From the NCBI GenBank assembly GCA_963921795.1, contig OY997647.1:57885370-57949369 (forward strand): 64,000 bases of DNA. The letters are read 5' to 3'. Source of the stretch: Nannobrachium achirus (taxonomy: Eukaryota; Chordata; Actinopteri; Myctophiformes; Myctophidae). This document shows, piece by piece, positions 53,555-63,462 of this stretch (the first letter of the stretch is position 1; each line of letters begins with the position of its first letter). Both the position numbers and the translations under genes were made by a program. The notes beneath the pieces were generated by a model. It was given only the letters and a program-made list of their open reading frames with translations. It searched no databases and was not told where the DNA came from.

Positions 53555-53800
53555 ATATATACATTCCTCTAAGAGCCGCATCCCACTTCCAAGCCCATTC
53601 ACGCCCACTTCACATCCACTTCAACTCATAGGTAGTTGTCAGAACGCATAGGTAGTTGTCAGAACGTAGGGAATAATACCGCCCATAACTCTATCATTGG
53701 CCCCCCCGTTGCCATGGTGACCGGTGACCGCTGTCCATTGGCTCGTATTCCCAGCTATGGGACCGGCGGATCCAATTTCAACCGAGGGGGGCGTAGCCAG

Positions 53801-53871
<71 letters not shown>

Positions 53872-53935
53872 AGCTAATAGTTAGCTCACAACTTTCCACT
53901 TTTCTCTTTCACCTCAATCGCAGTAACATCCGTAT
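53555..53935 (-). repeat. Right member of an inverted repeat pair
   Basis: Inverse of 49653-50075, with (CA)n at 53803-53867 at the position of the (TG)n in the left member. GCATAGGTAGTTGTCAGAAC is duplicated in this copy only. Confidence 0.82.
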
Positions 53936-53965
53936 ACACCACGTCATTGCATCACCAATGTTTTT

Positions 53966-54168
53966 TTTATTTTTTATTTCAAAACTTTTTTTTTTTCAAT
54001 TTTTTTTTCTCAAAACATTTTTTTTTCTCAAAAAACGTTTTTTTTCTCAAAAAACTTTTTTTTCCTCAAAAAACTTTTTTCTCAAAAAACATTTTTTTCT
54101 CAAAAAACATTTTTTATCAAAAAACATTTTTTTCTCAAAAAAACATTTTTTTCTCAAAAAAAACATAT
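53966..54168. repeat. T-rich tandem repeat, about 19-bp units
   Basis: Roughly ten units of TTTTTTTCTCAAAAAAC with small changes. Frames of Phe and Lys across it are not genes. Confidence 0.93.
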
Positions 54169-54283
54169 TTGGCCATTACACACACCACACTGCCGCGCGC
54201 AAACTTCTAGTGCCTAACATTCTTCTTCTCCTTTCGACTAATTTCCAACCTGGGCTGATCCTCTAATGTAGTTTCTGATCTTG

Positions 54284-54699
54284 TCACTCCTAATGAGAAT
54301 GAGAATATGGGAAATGGGACAGATCCATGTTGATGACATGACTTTAGTTTAGAGATACTGTGTACCGCTTTGCGTGATTTTAGGGCAAAATCTGTAGGAG
54401 CAGTGTCGAAAAAATTGTTTTTCAAAAATCAGACAGATGGTGGATCTAGATGGGACAGATGCATTTTGATGACATGACTGTAGAAATACTGTGTACCGCT
54501 TTGCATGATTTTAGGGCTAAATCTGTAGGAGCAGTGTCCAAAATTGTGTCTTGCTAGAATCGGCCTCATGGTGGCGCTAGAAGAGGGCCATGTGAGAAAT
54601 AAGCGTGGAGGTTGTGGTTTAGCAGCCAAGGAGTGTGCAGCCAAGGACAGACTGACAGCCGGTGGAGGTTTTGATAGTAACTGCGACCTGAAGGTTGCA
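54284..54699 (-). mobile_element. Family A (HINE-like) copy 5, left end decayed
   Basis: Two GTGTACCGCTTTGC/ATCTGTAGGAGCAGTGTC blocks, GGTGGCGCTAGAAGAGGG, GCCGGTGGAGG and the end TGCGACCTGAAGGTTGCA. The left stem-loop is not recognisable. Confidence 0.7.
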
Positions 54700-54871
54700 T
54701 GCAAGCATGGCACGGAGGGACATGGAAATCCACAATAACAAATCAGTCATAGATTAGAGGAATTGGGAGAGTCTGAGGAAAAAGGTTCATGCTGCCAACA
54801 GAAACTCTCCCAGACTCCCACACTCTTCAGTTCTTCCTTTCTTTCTGACACACAGCCACATAATTCTCTCA

Positions 54872-54876
<5 letters not shown>

Positions 54877-54924
<48 letters not shown>

Positions 54925-54945
54925 TCCCTCTCTCTCTCTCTCTTT
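54877..54945. repeat. (CT)n microsatellite
   Basis: About 34 CT units with CCCT interruptions. Confidence 0.96.
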
Positions 54946-56003
54946 TTCTCTGGCTCCCCCGAGGCTAGGTGAGGCAGAGAGCACTAGCACAATTCTTTAA
55001 TGTGCATCCAGCAACCGCTTGCCAGCTTCAAACTACAAATCTTTTCCATGCCCGCCAGGCAGCCAACCTTATCTCAAGGTGAAAGAAACCTCATCCCGAA
55101 TTGATTTGGCTCCCTGCAAAGGTATATGGGCAAAGGATGCAGATGACAGACACCAAGCCACTCTTGAGAAGGACCCGGGTCATGTGAGGAAAGAGGAGAG
55201 TAGGGTAGAAGCGGGTGATAGATAAGTAATAGCTCTTTTCCACTAGAGGTGTCTTTTGAACGGCTCTTTGTAATGAACGATGGGATCCGGTTCACAGTAG
55301 GGAGCCGTTCCTTTCTAATGAACAGTGGTGGGAAAATAACTCAAATTCTTTACTTAAAGTAAAAGTATCAATACTGCAATGCCAATGTAGAAATACTCTG
55401 CCCCAAGTCGAAGTTCGGAACGTTATGCAGTTATGCAACCGTTGTTTTTCAGAGTATGGTTTTTCATTTTCCTGCTTGGCTGTCAATGAATTATGAGGAT
55501 AAAAGAAAATGGTGTTGTAAAACACATGATGATGAATTATAGCTTCAAATTCTGCAACACTTTCCTTTGATTTTACAAATACAGTAGGGTTGAACTCCGT
55601 GCAATAACCCAGTGCTGCACGGATTATGGATTACATCACCATATCCAAGCTTTGCCAAATGACTTTGTATTGTGTGGTTGTTGTTTTTAAGAAGTTGGAA
55701 AGGATTTAGTCTCAAGCTGGAATGAGATAAAAGTGGTGAACAAAGAGGAAGGAAAAAAGTTTCCATATTGCTTGTGACATTGTGCAACATTGGGCCAGTA
55801 AACTCTCCATATTGAAAACACACAAGCACAATGAAGACTGGTCTCTGTTTCAATATTGTCTGCATCAATCAAGATGAATTATTTATTCATAGCCCCCTTC
55901 AGATCAACACGTCTCTTAATGGCTGTGTCGCGTCCACAGAAGACTTTCTATAGCCTATAGCCCTAGAGCAGAGATACAGATCCAAATGCGAGATTGCGTT
56001 TTT
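54946..56003. other. No gene seen; hAT-like remnants
   Basis: GAACGGCTCTTTG/GGAGCCGTTCC at about 55259-55311 are inverse words of an old element. CAGTGGTGGGAAAATAAC lies at about 55324. No gene. Confidence 0.5.
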
Positions 56004-56011
56004 ATCTAACT

Positions 56012-56407
56012 CAGGGGCATCAATTGGGTATGGCAAGCAGCTGCCATACCCTGGGTCCAGGAGGAAAATAAAAGTTGGTCACTTTAAAATGGTCACTTTA
56101 ACAAGGTATTATAATTATATTCTCCACACTTGTATTCTCTCCATCTTGACAAAATGGTATATTCCCAGGTTCCGCAGGTCAGCTGCACAGGTGCAATGCA
56201 TTATTGTTAATTGTGGCACGTTTACTAACATGCCAAGTTTAGCTGAGCTTGAACACAACAGCCATTCCAGGATGCCATATCCAGCCCAAGACATGCCTGT
56301 TGCTAAGGTATGGCAACATGACTGGTGTCTTGCACGCGTGCCTTCGCGCGCGTGCAAGACACCAGTCATGTTGCCATACCTTAGCTTTTTCTGAACTGAC
56401 GCCACTG
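56012..56407 (-). mobile_element. hAT-like MITE, CAGTGGCGTCA family, copy 3, TSD ATCTAACT
   Basis: Begins CAGGGGCATCAATTGGG and ends CTGAACTGACGCCACTG. Exact 8-bp TSDs ATCTAACT at 56004-56011 and 56408-56415. The inner hairpin CTAAGGTATGGCAACATGAC/GTCATGTTGCCATACCTTAG has about 45-bp arms around CGCGTGCCTTCGCGCG. Confidence 0.93.
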
Positions 56408-56582
56408 ATCTAACTAAACCCCATTTAGTCTGCTCTACTGATAAGAGTTTACCAGCTTCACGCTAGGCCTGTCACAATTATTTCATAATCGCCTGATCGC
56501 TCAATTATTTGAGCTAATCACCATTATTTTTGCATAATCTTTAGAATCGTTTCCAATCATCTGAATGAAAACAGCTGGATAG

Positions 56583-57080
56583 GGGCGCCCGCTGGCCTGC
56601 CAGCCCAGGCGCATACAACATATAGGCTCTGATGCCTATGCCTGACAGCGGGTTGCGGGTTTGAGTCCCGTTCACGACGACCTTTGCTGTGTGTCTCCCC
56701 CCAAAACAGCCTTTGGTTTTAGTGCTCCTTTTAGTTGGAACGAGTTACAAGGCATTTTAAAATTAGAATCCTTGATTTCTTTGGGACGATTTAAAATCTG
56801 CTCACAAACCTAATTGTTTTTGATTGTCACTGTTTTAATTAAGTTGTCTGTTTAATTGTTTTTGTGCTGTTCTTTGCTTATGGTTTTGTATAACATAACT
56901 TGTTTTGCTGCTGTTCTTACTTTTACTATTATTGTTGTTGCTTGTTCTTATTGTAATCTCTGCATTCTTGAAAATGAGGGCCTGCCCTCAATGTATTCCC
57001 GAGAAATAAATAAAGGTTGAATGAATCAATGAATGAATCTCCTCTCAGTCTACTGTCCTATCAATAAAGGCATAAAAGTC
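56583..57080 (+). mobile_element. tRNA-derived SINE copy 3, split by a LINE fragment
   Basis: The 5' part GGGGCGCCCGCTGGCCTGCC with box-B-like GGGTTTGAGTCCC and GACCTTTGCTGTGTGTCTCC. Then comes a foreign insert (56703-57037), then CTCTCAGTCTACTGTCC and ATCAATAAAGGCATAAAA. TCTCC occurs at both borders and may be the TSD. Confidence 0.8.
56703..57037 (+). pseudogene. 5'-truncated LINE: end of reverse transcriptase ORF and 3' UTR
   Basis: The frame up to the TAA at 56811-56813 reads FSAPFSWNELQGILKLES and SLISLGRFKICSQT, the C-terminal signature of CR1/L2/Rex-like LINEs (AP..WN.LQ). After it come 3' UTR, GAGGGCCTGCCCTCAATG, AATAAATAAAGG and a (GAAT)n tail. This is a different family from the LINE at 41936. 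Confidence 0.78.
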
Positions 57081-57359
57081 CAAAAACAAATCTAATACAA
57101 AAAGAAAACAGCTGGGTGAAATGAACAGAAATATCATATTTCCTTACTTTTAACCACTTTCAACCTAATGTCCCAGGTATTTTGGCATTTACACAAACAT
57201 TTCAAATAGTGTGAAAGATTTTGGAAATAGCAGATGTACTTAAGCTTACAATGCGTTTTAACAATGAAATCGTTTATCACAAATATTTGTTTGAAAGTTA
57301 ATCATCAACTAAAATGTCATGATCGTAACTTCACACCATATACTGTAGTAGGCCTACTG
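57081..57359. other. No gene seen; hairpin remnant
   Basis: GAAATAGCAGATGTACTTAAG at about 57224 is a remnant of one hairpin arm. Confidence 0.5.
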
Positions 57360-57469
57360 TATAGGTGACACCGCAGTTCAGTGTGTTATTGATAACGCCT
57401 GTTTATCTACTGAAGCTGAATGTTCAGATGAGCCTACCATAAACGGATAGTTAAATCAGTCACGCAATA
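57360..57469 (+). repeat. Tandem repeat unit, left part
   Basis: CAGTTCAGTGTGTTATTGATAA, GTTTATCTACTGAAGCTGAA and GCCTACCATAAACGG match the units at 58560-58990. The array is broken by the two foldbacks in between. Confidence 0.75.
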
Positions 57470-58136
57470 TAGTCCAGTCATTTTAGGGTTAGACCTCAGA
57501 CAAATTGCAATAGTAGCAAACTCAACTGATTTTGTATCCTCATTATGTCCTTAGTGAGGGAAAAAAAGTCCCAAGGAATCCCACCGGGGCAAAGTTTTGA
57601 AAACGACCTACCTACCTTCAATTACTATACATACAATATAACGGAAAAAATGACTGAAAAAAAATCTGCTTTAAGTGGGATATGAGGGGTCAAACTAGGT
57701 GTTTTTAATTATTCTGAATCCATTGCAAGCATTTGTTTTGCATGAAAAACATTCCTTGGGCTAAAAACGGACCCCAAAAGACTGAAAATTTATGAAAATT
57801 GATGAAAATTGACGTTTTGAGTGGCCTTTTCTGGCCCAAGGAATGTTTTTCGTGCAAAACAAATGCTTGCAATGGATTCAGAATAATTAAAAACCCCTAG
57901 TTTGACACCTCACATCCCACTTAAAGCAGATTTTTTTTCAGTCATTTTTTCCTTTATATTGTAGTGTATAGTAAGTGAAGGTAGATAGGTCGTTTTCAAA
58001 ACTTTGCCCCGGTGGGATTCCTTGGGACTTTTTTTCCCTCAATAAGGACATATTGAGGATACAAAATCAGTTGAGTTTGCTACTATTGCAATTTGTTCCA
58101 GGTTTGGCCTAATTTTGGCCTAAAATGACTGGACTA
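57470..58136. mobile_element. Foldback element with about 300-bp arms
   Basis: Arms 57470-57770 and 57830-58136 are inverses from TAGTCCAGTCATTTTAGG to the mid-part, with GCAATAGTAGCAAACTCAAC and ATTGCAAGCATTTGTTTTGC in each. The core word around ATTCCTTGGGC is also found in the foldback at 15971. The element sits within a tandem repeat. Confidence 0.88.
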
Positions 58137-58139
58137 ATA

Positions 58140-58549
58140 GGGCATATCACTGGGTGTGGTTTACTGGTGCCTATTAAAAATCGGCCATTAATGTTTCCCT
58201 TAAAGATTTGCAAAAATATTTATATAATATTTATTTATTAAAGGATTTTAAGCATAGAATCAAGCCATCCAGCATCCTGGTGAATCATGACCATAAAACT
58301 TTAATTCGGTGAAAAAGAAAGACAAAAATAATACTTATTATGTGATATACTACATTTAATAAATACCCTTTGTTTAGCGATTGTAATGTTTTTCTTTTAA
58401 CAGAATAAACGGTTTTATGGCCATGATTCACCAGAATCCTGGATGACTTGATTCTAGGCTTAAAATAATTGTTATAAATATATTTGTAAATCTCTATGGG
58501 AATAGGAAATATTTTGTGGCACCAGTAAACCACGGCCAATGCTATGCCC
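58140..58549. mobile_element. Foldback element, arms about 150 bp
   Basis: GGGCATATCACTGGG...GGTTTACTGGTGCC against GGCACCAGTAAACC...GCTATGCCC; inner AGCATAGAATCAAG/CTTGATTCTAGGCT and GTGAATCATG/CATGATTCAC also pair. Directly abuts the preceding foldback. Confidence 0.85.
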
Positions 58550-58990
58550 TGAGCCTATACCATATTATCACTGGTGACAAACCGCCTGCTTTTGTCTGCC
58601 ACTGACATGTTTGGGTCGGAACACACCTATGTTATATAAGTCAGTCGTTACACAGCAGTTCAGTGTGTCATTGACAATGTCGGTTTATCTTCTAAGGCTG
58701 AATGGATAATGATGTTCACATTGTTCAGATAAGCCTACCATAAACTGATGCAATACGATATAAATATTACTGGTGACTTCCAGCTTTTGTCTGCCACTGA
58801 CATGTTTGGGTCGTAACACACTTATGTAGTTATACAAGTCAGTGGTTACACAGCAGTTCAGTGTGTCATTGATAACGCTGGTTTATCTACTAAGGCTGAA
58901 TGGAGAATGATGTTCAGATAAGCCTACCATAAACTGATAGTTACGCAATACCATATTATTACTGGTGACCAACTTCCAGCTTTGGCTAAT
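58550..58990 (+). repeat. Tandem repeat, about 205-bp units
   Basis: Two units, each with GTCTGCCACTGACATGTTTG, CACAGCAGTTCAGTGTGTCA and AGCCTACCATAAACTGAT, and the start of a third. The unit at 57360 is the same repeat. Confidence 0.85.
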
Positions 58991-59730
58991 AGTCAATTGA
59001 AGTATGTTGTGCAAAGATTAACAAAAAGCGGGTTCACTTTGCTGGCAAAACAAGCTCTTAACACAATAGTCTGTTGCCTATAGCAAACCACACTAATTAA
59101 GAAATAGTGAAAATAGCCGATCTACAAGGTTGCAACGTGAGGCGACACATCGTACGCTTGTAGATCTGATATTTTCACTAGTTTGGGTCCCAGGCAAAAT
59201 CTCTCTAATCTCTCTTTTGGTTCTCGACCTGAAAAGTTTGGGAAACACTGCTCTAAAGAGCAGACTCCATCCAGTCCAAACATGAGGAGTCTGTGTATAA
59301 AAGTAGGTTTATGTAGATGTTGTGTTTCTCATTTCTCTGTCCTTCCCTCCATCACCTGCAAACCAGTGATGTGCAAAGTTGATTCTGATTCTGATTCCCT
59401 TGTCTCCCCTCCTCCTTCCACCATGCTATATCGCTGGTGAGAGAAAGAAAGGCCAGGAGAAGACAAGTGGGACGGTTGTCTGGACGTTTCTCTCGAGGAA
59501 CTTGAACACAGGGTTCCACCAGGTCCTGGACAGGTAGTGGTCAAGCACTCGTTGCAGTGCATGCGTATTGGCCATTTCGTGGTACCCCCAGAATAACCTG
59601 CTGACTGCTGGTGAAGAAGTAGGCAATGACGAAGTCGATGCTGTTGTGCCAGTGACTAATCAGGATGAAGATTATTCCAACCAACACAGCCAATATGGTA
59701 CAACCACATCGATGGCGGGGAGTACTCACC
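58991..59730. other. No gene seen; hairpin core copy at 59106-59179
   Basis: GTGAAAATAGCCGATCTACA pairs with TGTAGATCTGATATTTTCAC around a CGTGAGGCGACACATCG loop. CAAACCACACTAATTA at about 59082 is a MITE end. GTTTGGGAAACACTG at about 59237 is a hAT end. No gene. Confidence 0.6.
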
Positions 59731-59769
59731 TGACGGTCGCTTATCTCCCGATTAGGAAGTCTTACTGGT
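59731..59769 (+). mobile_element. Family A stem-loop end alone
   Basis: TGACGGTCGCTTATCTCCCG then ATTAGGAAGTCTTACTGGT: the terminal 39 bp of family A without the rest of the element. Confidence 0.7.
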
Positions 59770-60024
59770 GAAGAGGTAGAGGAGAGACAGCATACATGAC
59801 GGTGTGCCACCCACTGTAGAGATAATCACCACACATTGCATGAGACTTTGTCAAACCCATACCTCCTCCTGATCAGCTTTAGTAGCCTCCAAACCTGAGC
59901 TGTAGTGTCATTATGCAACTTGGGTCCACAGACCATGTGTTCCCCAGGAACAGGCAACGTTCCTGGGGAACGTGACACAGCGATAGGCTACATACATGTA
60001 CAGAGTGCCAAGCAGAAAGAAAAA
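59770..60024. other. No gene seen
   Basis: Contains the palindrome TTCCCCAGGAAC.../GTTCCTGGGGAA at about 59939-59969. Confidence 0.55.
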
Positions 60025-60235
60025 CCTACGACTTATTGTCTCCTCCAGCCGAAGGCAGGGGGAGAGTATGTTTTCGCCCCTGTCCGTCCGTCCGTGCGTC
60101 CGTCCGTCCGTCCTCCGAGTTTGTGTACAGCTAATCTCCGGCGCTGTTGGCCCGATCGCTGCCAAACTGAGCACACACACTCCCTGGATGCCAATTCAGA
60201 ACCTCTGCCCCACATTTTTCAAATATAGACTTGTG
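60025..60235 (-). repeat. Fragment of the GGAC-repeat element (see 9060-10200)
   Basis: Inverse of about 9970-10200: TTGTCTCCTCCAGCCGAAGG, (GTCC)n at about 60079-60112, and TGAGCACACACACTCCCTGG. The best-preserved partner of that family. Confidence 0.78.
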
Positions 60236-60968
60236 TTTTAGAGACAGCCACTGGATGGACCACAGTAGTAGTAGTACGAATCCGATGACCTTGGTTACTG
60301 TCAACTCCCCGGGGATTTCGTCCACGTAGTCTAAGAACTTTTCAGGGAGGGGTTGGGAGAGTTAAGTTTCGGTCATACTCTCGTGCACCGCATTGATGTC
60401 TGACACATACTAGAAAAGTGTGCTCCTCTGAGCAGCTATCACGGCCAGGCCAGGTTGTCTACCCAGGGCTGTGTGGGGTGCAGCCATCAGGCAACAAGGA
60501 AGCTACATGTGGAAACCATAGACAGACTCCTACTGACTCCTCATGACTCTTGCTGACTGCTCGTGACTCCTACTGACTCTGAAATCATGAACGCAGCGGC
60601 CGATTGTCATGAAACTTTGCACGCAAATTCCCACTATTATAGGCCAAGGAAGAAATTCCACCCTTTTCACGTTGTGCTGTTATAACGCCACCAGGAGTCT
60701 GTTTTCTAGTTCTGTATGTATTAACTCAATTTAATACAACGAGTACATCTAATTACAAATCACTATTCAGCACATATTCGTAACACTCATTCTCTCTGAG
60801 ATGAGCGTGCTCCTCAGGGTAAGGAAGTAATTAACTTGAAGAATTATTGGTCTGATTGAAACAGGAGAGACAGCCAGACAGAGAGAGAGAGAGAGACAGT
60901 CAGACAGACAGACAGGTGGACAGACATAAGAGATAGTAAGAAATAAAATCCAATGACATTAGGACAAA
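60236..60968. other. No gene seen
   Basis: ATGAAACTTTGCACGCAAATTC at about 60607 and TATAACGCCACCAGG at 60673 are minus-strand words of the same GGAC element. CTCCTACTGACTC words repeat at 60526-60580. No gene. Confidence 0.5.
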
Positions 60969-60980
60969 TGCACACACACA

Positions 60981-61028
<48 letters not shown>

Positions 61029-61029
61029 C

Positions 61030-61122
<93 letters not shown>
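60969..61122. repeat. (CACG)n/(CA)n microsatellite
   Basis: ACGC units, then over 45 CA units. Frames of His-Thr or Cys-Val are not genes. Confidence 0.97.
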
Positions 61123-61123
<1 letters not shown>

Positions 61124-61560
61124 GGCTGGACCATACTGTAGCTGCCTAGTGCCTTTAAAGATAAACCACCTGGCTATCTGTCCAAGATACATTTTTCCCC
61201 CGGCCCCCAAAATGTTGACAAACTGTTTTAGAAGTCAGCAGAACAGTGTCTTATTTCAGCTCGTACATTCAAATCTCCCTTTTCTTTTCTTTCTCCGAGT
61301 TCACCTTCGCCCTGCCACGCAGCCATTGACTGCTGAATCAACTCCAAATTTGCATGAAACTCTCCGACTACCCTACAACGTGTAGTTTGCCAGACTGCTG
61401 TACGTACAGGATATACAGTATAGGTGGGGAAAACAACGTCTAGACCGATTTGCTTACCTCACACCTTATGTGTCTGGCCTCGTGCATGCTGCTGCTTAGC
61501 TGACAGAATACAAGCTGGCCTGTTGACAGCCCATTTATTCTGCTGGGTGTACACATATGT
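61123..61560. other. No gene seen
   Basis: An open frame of 170 codons (61424-61936) crosses from here into family A and has no recognisable domain; it is not called. Confidence 0.5.
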
Positions 61561-62692
61561 ACTAGTAAGACACCCAAGGGTGGAATGCGACCTCAGGGTG
61601 ACATGCAACCTCGCCCTAAAGGGCGAGGTCGCGCCAATTCTTGACAATCTGGCCAACCACAGCGTTTCTCTGACGATTCTAGTTGTTGTCATTCTGGGGG
61701 GAGTTTGTTCATGTTTTTGTGAGGGTATCAACCCTAGGAGCTCAGCACACTCACAGAATCATGGCACACTCACAGAATCAATGTTATGCCCATACATGGA
61801 GTTCCCTGACTATGTTATGTCAAAACATGCCCATATGTGGACATTACCAAATATGGGCATTTCCAGATATGTCCTTAATATTGATAACATTGGGACAGGG
61901 ATCTCCATATATGGGCATCAAACATATGTTAATTAGTAAAGCCAAGCTTAGGTTTGATGCCTTGGGATTTCTATATTTGGACATAAGTGTGTACCCAATA
62001 GGTCATCATCTGGAAAGGTAGGGTGTAAATCAGAGTAAAGCAGGCTTTTGAGCTAGTTAGGGCCAGAGATTGATGACATCAGAAATCCCCATATATGGGC
62101 ATAAAGGGATTTTGCTTTTGGGAATGCCCATCTATGGCATTTTTATTTTATTTTATCCTTTATTAATAAAAATACATGTATGTATCCATATACATATGGA
62201 GTTCAATATTGATGTTTTTGGAGAAGGTATGTTGTAAATGTATGCTACTTAGTAAGGGGCCTCGGGTTAGATACTCTTTGTATGGCCTCTGGAGGTCCTT
62301 GGCGTCGGTTAGTAGTATGCCCAGCACATAAGATGTGGGACGTCACAAAGCCTGCGGCCATGTATCATTTTCCATCAGGCCTGTTGGTTTTCACGCTCCA
62401 GTGCGGCGTTCATGCGCTGCAAGTCAATGGCAGACTTGGCAGTCAGACAGACAGCCATTGACTCCGGCCTAACAATGGCTACTTTCTATGACGGTAGTCC
62501 CATATGACATGATGGACTGGACTATCTCCATATATAGTGTTATCCACATTTCGTGTAGCTGCCCTGTACAGGAAGTGATGTCACAACTCGCTGACATCAC
62601 ACTGACATCACAGAGGCTTCGGAAGGACGGTCACGAGGCTTCGGACACTCAAGCGACACGATTCTTCAGAGTATATGCGACCTTCGGTCGCA
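61561..62692 (-). mobile_element. Family A (HINE-like), long divergent copy
   Basis: Left end ACTAGTAAGA then CACCCAAGGGTG stem and GGAATGCGACC. A hairpin GACCTC/GCGACCTCGCCC-AAAGGGCGAGGTCGC is at about 61604-61633. Right end TGCGACCTTCGGTCGCA. CCATATATGG at 61905 and 62089 plus related imperfect words. The stem differs from other copies by a paired change (T-A to A-T), evidence that the fold is kept. No Rep or helicase coding found in 1.1 kb. Confidence 0.7.
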
Positions 62693-62752
62693 AATCAGCT
62701 GGTGAACGTACGTACGCTGCGTACTGAGCACTGCACATCTACTACACACCTG

Positions 62753-63390
62753 CAGGGGCGTCACAAGGGGGGGAAAGTGGGACTGAGTAACTAGGGCCCA
62801 AGGTGGAGGGGCCTTCATTATTTTATATACTTTAGCTATTGAAAAAAAAAAAAGCAGATATACGCTCACAGCGCGGCACCGAGTGCCTCGCTGTGAGCTT
62901 GTATATCTGCTATTTTTTGAAACGTCGTGAAAATGTGTGCAAATCTTTGAATAAATGTATTTTTTAAGCGAACATTTGAACTCAAATTTTGATTCTGGGG
63001 GGGGTTCCTGGAACAAAATGTTTTGAGATGGGGGTCCGTGGCCAAATATATATCATTTTGGGGGTCCTTCATATGAAAAAGTTTGAGCACCACTGACATA
63101 TAGAAACATAGGTTTTAAAAAAAACAAGAATAGCAGATCTATAAGCTTGCAGCGTGGCACCGAGTGCCACGCTGCAAGCTTATAGATCTGCTATTCTGCT
63201 TTAACTAGAAATACAAGCGAACAGCGTGGCTGTTAGCTTGTATATCTAGTTAAAGCACAACATAATGTGTAACAATGAGTTCCCTGCAGTCTAAATGGGT
63301 TAAACCCCTCCTCCCCCTATGAAGATCATTCATGGGGGGCCCGCAGTGAATCCTTGTACCCAGGGCACAAAATTTGGCGCGACACCCCTG
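62753..63390 (+). mobile_element. hAT-like element, CAGGGGCGTCA family, with three hairpins
   Basis: CAGGGGCGTCACAAGG at the left, GCGACACCCCTG at the right; flanking direct repeats ACTACACACCTG (12 bp) at 62741-62752 and 63391-63402. Hairpins: 62841-62920; 63128-63196 with perfect 32-nt arms and a 5-nt CCGAG loop; and 63198-63256 (GCTTTAACTAGA/TCTAGTTAAAGC). The direct repeat is longer than the 8 bp of sister copy 24734-25211. Confidence 0.85.
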
Positions 63391-63462
63391 ACTACACACC
63401 TGGGTGAGGGGCCGCCTTTCCTATGGCCTGCATCAGCAAAACAGACTGCCGAGTGTATACTG
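63391..63462. other. No gene seen
   Basis: Short spacer after the hAT element. Confidence 0.5.

Noticed and set aside
53941-54266. Phe/Lys-rich frames
   Set aside because: Result of a T-rich 19-bp tandem repeat.
61424-61936. 170-codon plus-strand frame
   Set aside because: Crosses the border of a family A element and shows no domain or bias.
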